Part shown: positions 49,495-62,160 of the stretch, piece after piece
How the letters are laid out: the number at the start of each line of letters is the position of its first letter
How positions within the stretch are numbered: the stretch's first letter is position 1
From: Phlegmacium glaucopus
Taxonomy: Eukaryota; Basidiomycota; Agaricomycetes; Agaricales; Cortinariaceae
Assembly (NCBI GenBank): GCA_015039465.1
Contig: MU130003.1
Location: 125,184 to 189,183 of the forward strand
Direction of reading: 5' to 3'
DNA length: 64,000 bases
The notes under the pieces: model-generated
Seen by the model: only the letters and a program-made list of their open reading frames with translations
The model's database searches: none
What the model was told of the DNA's origin: nothing
Made by a program: the position numbers and the translations under genes

Positions 49495-49982
49495 TGTGGC
49501 TTGAGTTCTGCTATTTCGCGACCCCGGGGTTTATCCTGTTTCGTAGAGAGTTCGATCTTCTGTTGACGACGTCCGAGACTAGGATACAAGTGAAATAAAG
49601 TAAAAGGCCGAATCGTGTCCTGTTGAGCTGGCGGAAATGCGTCACAATCACGGGACCGTCACAATCACAGAATTGCTCCAGACAGATCATGTGACATGCT
49701 TTCATAAATTCATATTGAAATTTGAATTCCAACACCAGAATTTGGCCACTGCTAGTCTGGTACTTACCTGTTCTTGATGTGTTGTTGCGATCCAACAATT
49801 ATTGGGAATTATGATCTGCAAGGCTGCCAAGCATTGGTACTAGCTGGGCACCTATGGTAACCACATGACCCTTCTAATTAAAAGTGGTTACAGCCCAGAG
49901 TTTGCTGAAGTAGCCACCGCCGTCACAACTGACCGACATCCCTGCATATAGCTCATTGCCATCGCACCCTTCAAACTAGCCA
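49495..49982. promoter_or_regulatory. Divergent intergenic region SEC63 / TPR-CHAT
   Basis: 488 bp between the start codons of SEC63 (minus) and the TPR-CHAT gene (plus). Contains repeated gtcacaatcacggg/gtcacaatcacag words at about 49640-49670. No assignable factor site. Confidence 0.4.
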
Positions 49983-52900
49983 ATGTCGCTCATCCAAGAT
50001 GTGTAAGTTCCATCCTTCTCAAACCTCATAGTTGTTAACGATGCTCGATCACCGCAGTCAATATTATATCAGAGGTCAGGTCGACGACCACGAATCTTCT
50101 TTGAATTTAATCTCAATTTTAACAGATCTTGTTATTGAATGCCCTTCGGAAGATAGTGAGCAGGGCGTGCTCCCGACCACAATGGATGTTGTGATGTTTG
50201 GCCCAGAAAAAACGACGAGAGAAATCTTGCTTTTCGAGAAGATATCTTCGCGGCAATGGCAGCACAAAGATGCCATCAGGCTGTAAGTTCTTTCCATTCA
50301 AGAGCAATTTTTGTTCGCTTAATCTTGAATTCCACACAACGCTTATCAGGATGGACGAGATCACATTCTGCGCGACATGGGACGAGAGTGGAAGCTACGG
50401 GATACTCCATCTGAAAAGATCTGAGTTAGGAGAGTTCACGACAAGCGCTGGATCCCATGATCGTGAGCACTTCGCCTCACTCAATAAAAGTTGTTGTAAC
50501 TGATGATGTGCATAAGTCGAGCTGTCAGAAGTGAGAAGAGAATTCCTGATTGTAATGGACCACTCTAGGTTGACGTTGATGCTGAGATGTGAAGTATTTA
50601 GTATTTCGCCGGAGGAGAGCAGGGTTCAGGAGCTTGACGAGGATCTGCTATACAAGAGTATGTACATTTACGCATAAAGCTTTGACACCTCACGAAGCTG
50701 TAGTAAAGATTTGGCGGCGGCGGCGATGGCTGGAGAACCCGATGAAATGTTTGCTCTGGCTGTCAAACTCTCGGACAACATGCCAGACAAACCACGCGCT
50801 TTGGACGCCTGCGGAGACTTGTTTCTGAAGCGCTTTCGCGACACGGAGGACAAGAGTGACATAGATAATGCCATCCTAGCTTATGAATTAGCCATTCAGC
50901 ACCTTCAGCTCAGGCATCAAGGTATCGATGACGTCGAACTCATTGGGTTTATTCATGATGCTGGCCTTGCCTCTTTAGAGCGCTATAAGCTACTAGGCAA
51001 TATATCTGACATTAACCAAGCCATTTCCAACTTTGAAACTGTCACCAATGCCACATCTGACTATGTGGACATGCACGACGCTCGAAACGACCTCGGAGTT
51101 TCGTTCCGGCGTCGCTTCGAAAAAACAAGGGAACTCACAGACATTTCCAAAGCAATATCGTCTATACGGAAGGCGATTCATCTCACTCCTCAGGACCATG
51201 AAAACATGCCAGGTCTGTTGAACAACCTCGGAATTTCGTTTCAAGCTCGTTTTGAACTCACTGGAGATCTCGCTGACATTTCCGGAGCAATATTATGTCA
51301 GCAGAAAGCGCTTCTCCTCACTCCAAAAAGCCAGGAAAACGTGCCTATTCTCTTGAATAACCTTGGAAGCTCGCTTCGAGTTCGCTTCGAACGCAGTGGA
51401 GATCTCACGGACATATCCGAAGCAATATTATCTCTGCAGAAAGCGGTTGATCTTCCTCAGAGTCATCCAATTATGCGTGGTCTGCTGAACAGCCTCGGAA
51501 ATTCATTTTTCATGCGCTTTAAACGAACAGGAGACCTCTCTGACATTTCTGAAGCAATATTATGTCAACAGAGAGCGATTCATCTCACTCCTCAGGACCA
51601 TATAGACATGCCTGATCTTCTGAATGACCTTGGAGCTTCATTTCAAGCTCGCTTCGAACTAACAGGGGATCTCGCTGGAATTACTGAGGCGATATCATCT
51701 CAGCAGAAGGCACTTCATCTCATTCCCCAGGGCCACGCAGATTTGCCTCGTCTGTTAACCAACCTTGGCAACTCATTTCTATCTCGTTTCGAACATACCG
51801 GGGATCTTACTGACGTTTCTGAAGCAATATCATCACTCCAGAAAGCGGTTCATCTTGCTCCTCAGGGCCATGCGATCATACCTGTTCTGTTGAACAACCT
51901 GGGAAATTCATTTTCAATTCGCTTTGAACGAACAGGAGATCTCCCCGACATTTCTGAAGCAATATTATCCCAGCAAAAGGCCATTCATCTCGCGCCTGAG
52001 GGTTATGCAGACATGCCTAGTCTGTTGAACAACCTTGGAAACTCACTTCGAGTTCGCTTCCAACGCAATGGAGATCTTTCTGATATTTCAGAAGCAATAT
52101 CTTCTCAGCAGAACGCACTTCATCTTACTCCCCAAGGCCATGCAGCCATCCCCGGTCTGCTAAGTAACCTTGGAAACTCATTTCTGTGTCGCTTCAAACT
52201 CACAGGAGACCTTACCGACATTTCCGAAGCAATATCATCACATAAACAAGCCCTCCATTTAACTTCTCAGGGCGATGCAGCCACGCCCCGTCGGCTGAAT
52301 AACCTTGGATTATCGTTTTCAAATCGTTTCGAACACACAGGAGACTCCGCCGACATTTCTGAAGCAATCATATGTCAGCAGAAAGCGGTTCTCCTCATTC
52401 CTCAGGGCCATGTAGATGCTCCTCGTTGGCTCAACAATCTCGGAGATTCGCTTCAAACTCGCTTCGAACGTATGGGAGACATCAACGACATTCATGCTGC
52501 CATTTCGAGGTATTCACTAGCTGCTACTTATTCCGTGGGAAAACCTGGAACACGACTCAATGCGGCAAGAAAATGGGCTCAATTGTGTCAAAAATTTGAC
52601 CCATCACAATTGTTGGACGCATATAGGACTGCTATTCACCTTCTTTCTCAAGTTGCAGGTTTGGAACAAACTATAGAGAGCCGTCACACTAATCTCCTTG
52701 ATATTTCCGATTTATCGTCCTCTGCTGCTGCCTCCGCATTCGACCTGGGAAGCCCCGAGTTGGCCGTAGAGTGGCTCGAGGAAGGTCGCTGCCTCGTATG
52801 GAGTCAGCTCAACAGCCTCCGAACTCCTTTAGACACCCTTCGCGCCCATAATCCAGCCATTTCCGATGAAGTATTGAGGGTTTCGAGAGCTTTAGAAAAT

Positions 52901-54316
52901 GCAGGATCCCGGGGAGAATTAGCCATATCCCCACTCGAAGCAACCATGGAGCAGAAAATGACCCTGCAAGATGAAGCAACCTCCCATGTCAAACTTGCGA
53001 AGGAATGGGATAAGCTACTTACCGACATTCGCACTATTCCAGAATTTGAGGACTTCCTTCGGCCACCATCATTTTCGAACCTGCTGAAGCACCTCCCTGA
53101 TTCGGGCGCTGTTGTGGTCATCAATGTCCATCAGCTACGGTGCGATGCATTGGCACTTTTGTCCACCACAGACAAACCCCATCACATTCCACTCCCTAAT
53201 TTTTCACATGAAAAGGCCGATATTCTGCGTAAAGAATTAAGGGAACACCTCAGGTCTTCTGGACTCAGAATGCGGGAAGTTGAGCCTGACGAGATTGACA
53301 GTCGCATGCCTTCCAGGTACAAGGGGCCTGGCAGGGGAAGCGTAGTCCAAGTTATCTTACACAAGTTGTGGACTTGGGTAGTCAAGCCTATTCTCGAAGT
53401 TCTAGGCTATTTAGTAAGTCCTCCTTATAATATTTTAGCGGAATTGTAAATAATCTGACATCTACGTACTCAGAACCCTTCGTCTCCTTCGAATACTCCC
53501 CGAATTTGGTGGTGTGCAACCGGACCTCTTGCGTTTCTTCCAATACATGCTGCAGGAAAATACACCGCTGAATCTATAGCAGATGTGTCCTCTGCAGGGA
53601 TCGAACCTGGAACACTCTCCGATTTCGCAATTTCGTCCTACACGCCCACTGTCAGAGCACTAGTCGAACGAGTGAAGAGGCCTCGAGAGGTTGACAACAA
53701 GAAGGCAGGTCTTTTCATGATCAGCCAACCAAACACACCCAATCTGCCATATATCCCAGGAACGAAGAAGGAGGTTGACGCAATCAAGCTGCAGGTACAA
53801 AATATTCAAGTTACGTGCTTGGAAGGAGAGGCCGCCACCGTTGACCAAGCGATAAGAAAGATGGATACACACAGCTGCATCCACTTCGCTTGTCATGCCA
53901 GCCAGAATACCAAGGAACCGCTGAAAAGTGGCTTTTTTCTTCATGATGGACGACTGGAGATCTCTTCAATCATTAAACAGAATTTCGTAGGGGCGGACTT
54001 GGCCTTTTTGTCAGCCTGTCAGACCAGCACTGGTGATGAAACACTTTCTGAAGAAGCAGTTCATCTTGCTGCAGGAATGCTGGCTGCTGGATATCGTGGC
54101 GTTGTTGCAACCATGTGGTCCATTAAGGATCGCTATGGGCCACAGATCGCTGAAGACTTCTATGCCAATCTCATATGCCAGTCGAAAAGTTTGAGTAGCG
54201 ATGACGCTGCACATGCGCTTCATTATGCTACACAGAAGTTACGAAAGTATATCAAACCTGAGGACTCTGATTCCTCTTTACTTGTTTGGGTTCCGTATGT
54301 ACACTTTGGTTTGTAA
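49983..54316 (+). CDS. TPR-repeat CHAT-family cysteine protease
   Basis: Six exons (49983-50002, 50058-50282, 50350-50462, 50529-50661, 50704-53413 and 53474-54316) keep phase and encode about 1,347 residues. The N-terminal region (ITFCATWDESGSYG..; EFLIVMDHSRLTLMLRCEVF) may be a C2-like sandwich; this is tentative. A long helical array follows, with at least 11 repeats of 45 residues of the form LLNNLGNSFxxRFExTGDLxDISEAI (about residues 290-780). The C-terminal CHAT protease domain (caspase/separase fold) has the catalytic pair His1208 in HFACHA and Cys1249 in LSACQT, then AGYRGVVATMWSIKD. In bacteria TPR-CHAT proteases cut death effectors; targets in fungi are unknown. Convergent with the NACHT-WD40 gene. 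Confidence 0.88.
51080..52565 (+). repeat. 135-bp coding tandem repeats in TPR-CHAT gene
   Basis: At least eleven units of 135 bp (one of 132 bp) encode 45-residue TPR-like repeats. Fixed positions are LLNNLG.S, RFE.TGDL.DISEAI and QQKAI/LHL.PQGH. Variable positions cluster in the two or three residues after NSF and at the end of each unit. The DNA words ctcggaa..ctcacttcgagttcgctt and gacatttc(t/c)gaagcaata recur, showing recent common ancestry or gene conversion among units. Confidence 0.85.
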
Positions 54317-55736
54317 TTTTAAGTTCAATTTGCGTCCGTTGTGATGGTGCCTCTCCAGCTGTGCACAGAATGAATCATAGATTTCTATTGTTCATTGGTA
54401 ATTGTCTTCCTATTCTTAAATCTTTTTTGCTACTAGTAGTTCTGTGTCCAACTCCCATGAACATTCCCTATGCTCATTTCTTAGCTGACTTACTCTCCAT
54501 CTTTCCACTGTTCTCTTTCAATTCCCCTTTCACAATGTACCGGAGAACCCGAGTTGAATTTGAGTATTCTTCTCACTCATAGTTAGCGCCTCGGTTTCTA
54601 TAAATGAAACATTGTCTGGCATTATTTAAGAGTAGAATGAAATACGTAAAGGGGAGATGATGCAATAGGACTTTACTCTCCATAAACTTACACATTTCCA
54701 TTCTTGTGGACAAGAACATCTTCCATAATCGAGGATGAATCAAGATGAATAAGTCGAAGACTACGTTGAGTACCTAGACGCATACAGAGATTTGGACATG
54801 TCACATATCACATCCTATCAAACTATAACCAAGGGGGAACCGGGCTGTTGTTCCGTGACCTGAGGTAGAGGGGGGGGAGTCCAGCCCGAAGGGCTTAATT
54901 TTTTTACTAAAACCATATATTTAGGGCCATCTGGGCTGTTCCCCAGCCTTGTAAGGTATTTGAAGGGCTCCTGAGGTCATCCTGACCAGTTTTTGATGAT
55001 AATAAAAATATTTAGCCATTTTTGACAAAAATTTAACATAAGAAATCTCCAAAAGAAACATAAGAGATCTCTGAAAACATTGGAGATATGTTCTAACTTC
55101 TCGGAGATTTTCCATCACAGAGAATTGCCATTTTGGGCAGAAACATACCTTATTTAGGGGGAGAAGGGTGGCTCCAGCCCTTAAAAAAATTTGCCTACCC
55201 TGGGCAAACCCTGGGTGGCAATTTTTGCAATCCTGACTATAACTCATTTAATTATGGTTTGATGAGGCATCACATATTCAAAGGCACCAAGTTGGTTTGA
55301 AGTCACTTCATGTTCCACTCCTCCTATTCTGTTACTGTTGCATCAGCAAACTCCAATCCTTGCTATAACTCACTGTGACAAAAAAATCAGAGTTTGCTGA
55401 TGTTTCTGTATGATAAGCTCAATCTAGCTTCATTGGGTACATCATTCTAGTAAGCAAATACCCTATATATTTAATAAGTATAATTAGTGAATCACTGTCC
55501 TTGCAGTAGAGCCAGTATAAAAGTGAATCTGAGATCTGAAGCTGTCTAGTGACTCTAGTAGTTACTAGTCACTGTTGTCATAAATTGTGTACTTTTTTTT
55601 GGCATTGCAGGAATGCAGTCTAATTAGATGACATTTGTTTTTACTGAGCATAAAAGGTAGCAAGTTTACAGTGCTAATCCAGAAACTATATTTGAAAAAA
55701 ATAAATGAGTAACAAGGTAAAAACACTGATTATAAT
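54317..55736. other. Intergenic region between convergent TPR-CHAT and NACHT-WD40 genes
   Basis: 1.4 kb, AT-rich, no gene. The stretch about 54798-55275 has weakly inverted ends (catcctatcaaactataac versus its approximate complement in ttatggtttgatgaggcatc), so it could be an old MITE. A g-run (ggggggggag) lies at 54870. It carries the 3' ends of both flanking genes. Confidence 0.4.
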
Positions 55737-58700
55737 TCATACCTCTAAAATCAAAATCTCTCCTGATCCGTATCCCAGGCATATTTTAGACAAATGATGA
55801 CTAACACATAGTGGCCTACAGAATGGTGGTGGCATCCAGATTTTATGGTGGTTTATGGTGTGGAATATTGTGTCTTGATATATGTCAAGGAGGGATGGTT
55901 GTAATGAGAGGTGTATTTGTCCATGGGAAGCATTGCGGATAAAAACACCATTAGGAAGTGGTGATACCATAGCTAATTGAGTGTTATCTGATAAATATGA
56001 AACAGAAGCATGTCCTTTCAGCTCTGCATCACACTCTCTTGTGGCTGTATTCCAAATTCGTGCAATGTGATCATAAGATGCAGACACAATATGCCTACTA
56101 TCAGGAGAGAAGATGGCAGAGTTGACCCAGTCTGAGTGGCCTTTCAGCTCTGCCTCACACTCTCCTGTGGCTACATTCCAGATCCGGGCTGTGTGATCAT
56201 CAGATGCAGACACAATATGCCTACCATCAGGAGAGAAGACAGCAGATCTCACCCAGTCTGAATGTCCTGTCAGCTTTATTTCACACTGTCCTGTGGCTGT
56301 ACTCCATATCCATACAGTGTGATCACAAGATGTAGAGACAACATGCCTACAATCAGGGGAAAAGACAGCAGATCTGACCCAGTTTGAATGTCCTTTCAAC
56401 TCTGCCTCACACTCTCCTGTGGCTGTACTCCAGATTCGTGCAGTATGATCATCAGATGCAGATACAATATGCATACCATCAGGAGAGAAAACAGCAGATC
56501 TGACCCAATTTGAATGCCCATTCAACTCTGCTTCACACTCACCTGTATCTGTATTCCAGATCCGTGCAGTATGATCATAAGATGCAGATACAACATGCCT
56601 ACCATCAGAAGAGAAGTTAACAGAGCTAACCCAGTCTGAATGTCCATTCAACTCTGCCTTACACTCATCTGTAGCTGTATTCCAGATTTGTGCAGTGTTA
56701 TCAACAGATGCAGACACAATATGCCTACCATTAGGAGAGAAGATGGCAGAATTGACAATATCTGAATGTCCTTTTAGCACTGCTTTACACTGTCCTGAGG
56801 CTGTGTTCCAGATGCATACAGTTGTATCACTGGATGCAGTCACAATATGCTGACCATCAGGAGAGAAGACAGCAGAGCTGACCCAGGCTGAATGTCCTTT
56901 CAACTCTACTTCACACTCTCCTGTGACTGTATTCCAGATTCGTGCAGTGTAATCACGAGATGCAGATACAATATGCCTACCATTGGGAGAAAAGGCAACA
57001 GAACAGACCAAGTCTGAATGTCCTTCCAACTTTGCATTACATTCTCCAGTGTCTGTATGCCAGATCCGTGCACTGTGATCACGTGATGCAGACACAATGT
57101 ACCTACCATCAGGAGAGAAGATGGCAGAGCTGATCCAGTTTGAATGTCCTTTCAGCTCTGCTTCACACTCTCCAGTGGCTGTACTCCAGATCCGTGCAGT
57201 ATAATCATCAGATGCAGACACAATATGCAAGCCATCAGGAGAAAAGACAGCAGAGTTGACACCTAATGAATGTCCATTGAGCTCTGCTTCACACTCTCCT
57301 GTAGCTGCATTCCAGATCCGTGCAGTGTGATCATCAGATGCTGACACAATAAGCCTACCATCTGGAGAAAACACAGCAGAGTTAACAGCTAATAAGTGTC
57401 CACTAAGCTTTGCTTCACACTCTCCTGTAGCTGCATTCCAGATATGTGCAGTTTTATCACTAGATGCAGACACAATATGCATACCATCAGGGGAGAAGAC
57501 AGCAGAACTGACCCAGTTTGAATGACCTTTCAGCTCTGCTTCACACTCTCCTGTAGCTGTATTCCAGATACATGCAGTATTATCAACAGATGCTGACACA
57601 ATATGCATACCATCAGGAGAGAAGACAGCAGATTCAACAGCATTCAAGTGTCTCAGAACTGCTTCAGATAGGCTCCAAGCCTTCCTCCTTCCCAACTGGA
57701 GCTTCCATGGACAGTCCATCCTGCTTCCATATGTATTCCAGATATTTGAATTTTCTGGCAGCCAAGCCAATGCTGATGGGCATCCTTCAAGACTGTTGTT
57801 TTTAAGAAAATCATAATTTTCTTTCAAAAACCTTTCAGCATCAATCACTGTCATTTCCAACACCTTTTTGGTCTATTTTCTGTTGTAAGTGCAGGTTATC
57901 TGCAGAAGCAAGGATCACTTACATTTGCCCAATTTTCTAGCTTATATAGTGCATGCATTGCAGTTCCTAACTTTCCTAAAATACTCAAACAATCCATCCA
58001 TCGCAGAAGATGTGTTTGAAGAAAATGTTTTAACTTATCAGATTCATTGTTGTTGTCTGCATAGGTGAAGTGAAAGGCCCAGCTATCACAAGCATATGCA
58101 AGTGATTCAGAAATCCCTTCACAATTCCTTTCTGCTAAGTAAGGAACATCTTTTTTACCTGACCACTCTGTATCCATTAATGATAGACACTGAAGTGCTA
58201 GGAATTTATGTGAAGCACAAGGGTCAAGATAGTGCTTTGAGGAAAGAATCTGATTACTGATGAAATCATGGAATGAGGCATGGAATGTTGAGATGGGTAC
58301 ATCAGGGTCTTGAGATGGAATATATATCAAGGAGTGAAGAGAAGAGAGGGCAGTCCCAGTGTGCTCTATGGGTATTCCCATCAAAGCACTGATGGCAGTC
58401 ATAGAAAGAGGATTATAGACATATACAACAGCTATAAGAATCATGTCTATATTTTTCCTCTCCTTCTGATTTGTAAATGCATAGGCAGCATCCAAAATTC
58501 TGCTATAAAGAATATCCAGTGGATAGGTTACACCAGATGTTGCTTCCAATGTCAAATTGACCACATCTGAAAGACGTTGAGGCATGCTAGAGCTACCCTT
58601 CTGAGCAATATATTTGCAGACAGTTGCTGCATAAATGAACAAAGTGCCAGACATGTTGACAAGCCTTTCAACCTCAGCCTGATGAGGCCAGTCATGTCTA

Positions 58701-60118
58701 TTGAGCCAAATTTGGCCATCAACCAAGCAGGCTTTGATATAGAGTTCAATATCAGCCTTTACAATCTCCCTTTCAACCTCATGCAGGATGAAGTTTGAAT
58801 GTGCCCAGGAATTAAAAGAATCCTTGAGCCTTATTTCTGGACGGCTAGTGATGAAGAACTTGACAGGAAGAGAAGTACTGTGCTTTAAGATCACAGACAG
58901 CAACTCAGCCACAAGGGACTGGTCAGAGCACTCATCCAGAGCATCAAGAACAATAACAGGAACTTTTCCTCCTCTGGTATCCTTATATGCGGTGAGTGGT
59001 CTAACTATGAAATTCAGGAATTGTTTGCCAATCCTCCAAGACATGCAGTCAGGACTTGGATCAGTTTTTACTGCATCCATGATAAGGTGGGACAGAGAGG
59101 GAAGATACTTGGCCAACTGAAGCGAGATGGTGGGGATGATGCAATGAACATCACTGGTATCAGCCCGGAGATGAGAGGAGAAGAAGGTACCACCAAGGGA
59201 GTTATTTTTACGAAGGAATTCACTAAAAGTGTAAGCAATTGTCGTTTTGCCAGTTCCAGCCATCCCATTGAGCCAATATACCTTTGTGGTCATATTATCA
59301 TTTGCCCACGTCTGCAGTGTACTGAGAATTGCCTTGCGAGTGTTCTCCGTACATGCGTTGCGTGGAGCAGGAGCTGCTGCATCATATTCTGCAAACTGAG
59401 CGCGTGGCAAGAGTTTCTCATGTAGTGCATCCTATGAACTAGCGTTGAGCGAAGATCATCCGAAGATTATATATCCTCACTATAATTCGAGAGCTCGATT
59501 GTTCATTTCCATCGTGATTGGATGGCACGTGCCAGTGGATCTATCATGATAGGAACTGTCAGTACAAAGGTTGGCTTTTGGACAGATGGACAGATGCTTA
59601 CAGCGTCTGCAATGATCGGCTGATGCAGATATACATTATCAGCACTTTGGAAGAGAGACGTTGGACTATGGGTGCGCTAAATGAGAAGCCATTAGCGACG
59701 ACAATCGTGAGCGCAACATAGACGCTGACTGTGGGTAATGTTTCTGGTCCTGGGCTACTAGCAGAGCCAAGCTGCTTGGGTATTGATGTTGAATCGGGTA
59801 CGGGGATTGTGGGGGACACTGTTCCTGCTTCCGCGGTCATAACCGCTGTGGCAGCGTGATTGACGCTGACCACAGGGATCATTAAAGTACTTGGAAGAAT
59901 GAAGAGATTTTAAGTAAATAATCAAGGATAGGCGAGAGTTCTGCTGCTCACCTTGTTGTAGCATCTGTCGCTGCTATTTTGTTACCAAAGCTTGAACCCA
60001 TGTCGGTCGACGATGGCGTGGGTGGGTGTGACAAATGAAGAAGAGAAGAGAATTTCCCTTTAACATATCGAGTAGCTTTGGTTACGCGATTGTTCTTGGA
60101 TGGCCTTTCGCTCGACAT
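55737..60118 (-). CDS. NACHT-WD40 NLR-type protein
   Basis: The likely first exon is 59952-60118 (MSSERPSKNNRVTK..), spliced in phase to an exon from 59889 (TLMIPVVSVNHAAT..). The 3' end of that exon and the join to the NACHT exon are unclear. The NACHT exon runs from about 59432 to 57923 (DALHEKLLPRAQFAEYDAAA; P-loop GMAGTGKTT; Walker B VIVLDALDEC; sensor FITSRPE; winged helix STFHASFHDFI). An intron 57873-57922 joins it in phase to the WD40 exon 55737-57872. Thirteen near-identical 42-residue WD40 units and a degenerate fourteenth follow. Domain order NACHT-WD40 is that of fungal STAND receptors such as HET-E/HET-D, which sense non-self through the WD40 face. The N-terminal effector domain here is not recognised. 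Confidence 0.83.
56012..57665 (-). repeat. 126-bp coding tandem repeats (WD40 array)
   Basis: Thirteen units of 126 bp encode 42-residue WD40 repeats of the form LKGHSxWVxSAVFSPDGxHIVSASxD and then HTARIWNTATGECEAE. Most units differ at only a handful of positions, mainly the residues after GHS (NWV, DWV, DLV, AWV, DIV, LGV, LAV) and the triplet after SASxD (HTA, YTA, KTA, NTA, TTV). At DNA level the words ttcacactctcctgt, tccagatccgtgcagt and ccatcaggagagaagac recur in nearly every unit. The array would be prone to unequal exchange. Confidence 0.9.
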
Positions 60119-61085
60119 GATGATGATAGTCAAGAGAGAGCGTCCTCGATGAATGTGTGTGAGTTTGCTCTTCCCACGGTGAAGTCTGAACACGAGAAAA
60201 CCAAGGGCTGAGGCTTGTAATAATAACTACTAAGACCAGTACAGCAACAGAACTATCACTACTAGCCTGATCCCAACTAATGATGCCATATGAAATGGCT
60301 CCTCAAGAACGTCCTTACGCTAACCCCCTCCCTACACTTCCTCCAGGTTACGTCGCTTCGATGCCACCCAGTAATTCGCCACCGCACTGATACGAAGATT
60401 GAGAGACAAGATTGTCTAGTGTATCTTGAACAAAGAGGGGTGGGTGATTGAGAATATAGGTAGATTCACGGTTTGATGGGATTGGTGAACTTCAACGATA
60501 ATCATAACAATTTACTCGACCTTACTGCCAGTGGTGCCCAGTAACGTCATCGGATTTTTCTCTGTCCCTCCCAAATTTTGCATGGTACTCCTCCATATAT
60601 CTGGACCACAACCTTTGCAAAAAAAAACCGTAGCCTGTTTACTTACAATTATTGTTCCTGGCATTTTACAATCAACGAGCATTGAGCATTTCCGACGAGA
60701 CAATTGGTTTTAGTTATTAACTTGAAATTGCAAAACAGGTGCCACGAAAATGCTCCTCTTATGATGGAGGTAACGGCTACCCTTATGGCGAGAATATTAT
60801 GCTGAAAACCTGAGAGGCATAGGAGGCAGACGCGATACTATTTCGCACCTCTGCCCGTGACGACGTACGGATATCCGGCAGGACTCGGACGGGATTTTGA
60901 TGGGGATTGTGCAGAAGTGTGATTTGTAGAATCCAGAGTCTTCAACGATTGGCAGGGTCAAGCTCTTCCAAATGACTTTGTTCAAATCTATGGACCAAAT
61001 TCACCCTAGAGAGCACTCCCACAGAAGACACTAGCCTTCAAATCTATTGCTTGCAATATTTATATGTACCTATAGGATCGATTGT
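60119..61085. other. Intergenic region
   Basis: Upstream of the NACHT-WD40 gene and downstream of the alpha/beta hydrolase. No convincing coding sequence. An a-run lies at 60621-60628. Confidence 0.4.
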
Positions 61086-62160
61086 TCATCTGTTTATTAG
61101 GTCTGCTAATATTTTATCAGATTCCCCCTGGAAAACTCTGGACGCAAATCCCGTCAATGCCTCGACAAAGTGTTCCTGATCGTCGTAAAACATGGTGTGG
61201 CTTCCACCATGAACCGAGTAGACTTCCAGGTCCTTGAAATGCGGCCTCACTATATCGACGAGAACGTCTCCCCGCGCTAGCTTGTCCAGCGAGCCTGTAA
61301 TCACCAACAGTGGGAGTCCTCTTGAACCTGCTTCAAAGAGCTTCTCCGGATCCTGCTCGCGTGAGAGCACTAATTGACACACAGTAGGACTCTGAAGGGT
61401 AGAGGCGCCCAATGACGACCATTTGAGGCTGATAGGGACCGCGTCGGGTTCATTGAACAGGGAGTCCACAAACGCAATTCTTGCGCGCTGCGACAAGAGA
61501 ACATTGTCGGTGGAGAAAAGGTTTGGTAGAATCCCCAGGATGTGGGGTGTCCCGATCTCGCTTATGGCTGGGCCCATGTAGGGCAACCCAGCAACATACA
61601 CAATCCCCGAAATTGCATCATGTCCGAGATGAGCGCAGACGTCGCATGCGACTGTACCTGTTTTATTCAATTGTGAGTTGTTGATATCGACTGGTCAAAA
61701 TTCTCTTGCTTACCCCCAATACTCCTATGCACGGACAATGTGTCAGCCTCCGCCACGTACTTCTCGCCGTTAATTATACGCACCAGCCAATTAGAATTGG
61801 GGCTTTGAGATGAAACGCTTTGGCAACTGCGGCAAAATCGTCGGCGTATCTTACCGAGGCATAGCCTTCCTCAACCTCAGGCTTGCCACTTCTCCCGTGG
61901 CCGCGCATGTCAAAGGACACCTTTCGTCAGGAGTCACATATGAAGTGGATGATGGTACAAGCGACAACACGCACCAAGTAGAAATGGTCCAGCAAGTCCT
62001 TATCTCTAAATAAGTCATCAAAGATTGATCCACTTAGTGCCAATCCGTGCACGAAGACCAAGCTAGGATTTTCGCAGTTGCCAACTGCGAGAGCGAATAT
62101 TTCAATATCATCAGTAGACTTGAGTCTTCTGAACTGGTGTGAAAGACATTTTTCGTGTCA
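61086..62160 (-). CDS. Alpha/beta hydrolase (second family)
   Basis: Exons in the minus direction read DDIEIFALAVGNCENPSLVF, VHGLALSGSIFDD (oxyanion HG), an intron, FDMRGHGRSGKPEVEEGYAS ending ..KAPILIGW, an 11-nt exon 61714-61724 giving the nucleophile Ser in GWSIGG, and a last exon to 61086 (VACDVCAHLGHDAISGIVYV, CQLVLSREQDPEKLFE, LLVITGSLDKL, with the probable catalytic His in HGGSHTMF). This is an AB-hydrolase-1 fold enzyme; the substrate is unknown. The 5' end is unclear: an ATG (MSFTPVQKTQ) near 62145 is out of frame with the body, so another start, an intron or a frameshift is possible. A fragment of a close relative is fused into the pseudogene at 11211. Confidence 0.72.
61714..61724 (-). 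other. 11-nt micro-exon carrying the nucleophile serine
   Basis: The exon gagtattgggg lies between catag and gtaagc. It completes W, encodes S-I-G and starts the last G of GWSIGGT. Both phases and the GxSxG motif depend on it. Confidence 0.8.

Noticed and set aside
56906..57805. Short plus- and minus-strand frames within the WD40 region
   Set aside because: Shadows of the 126-bp WD40 repeats in other frames.
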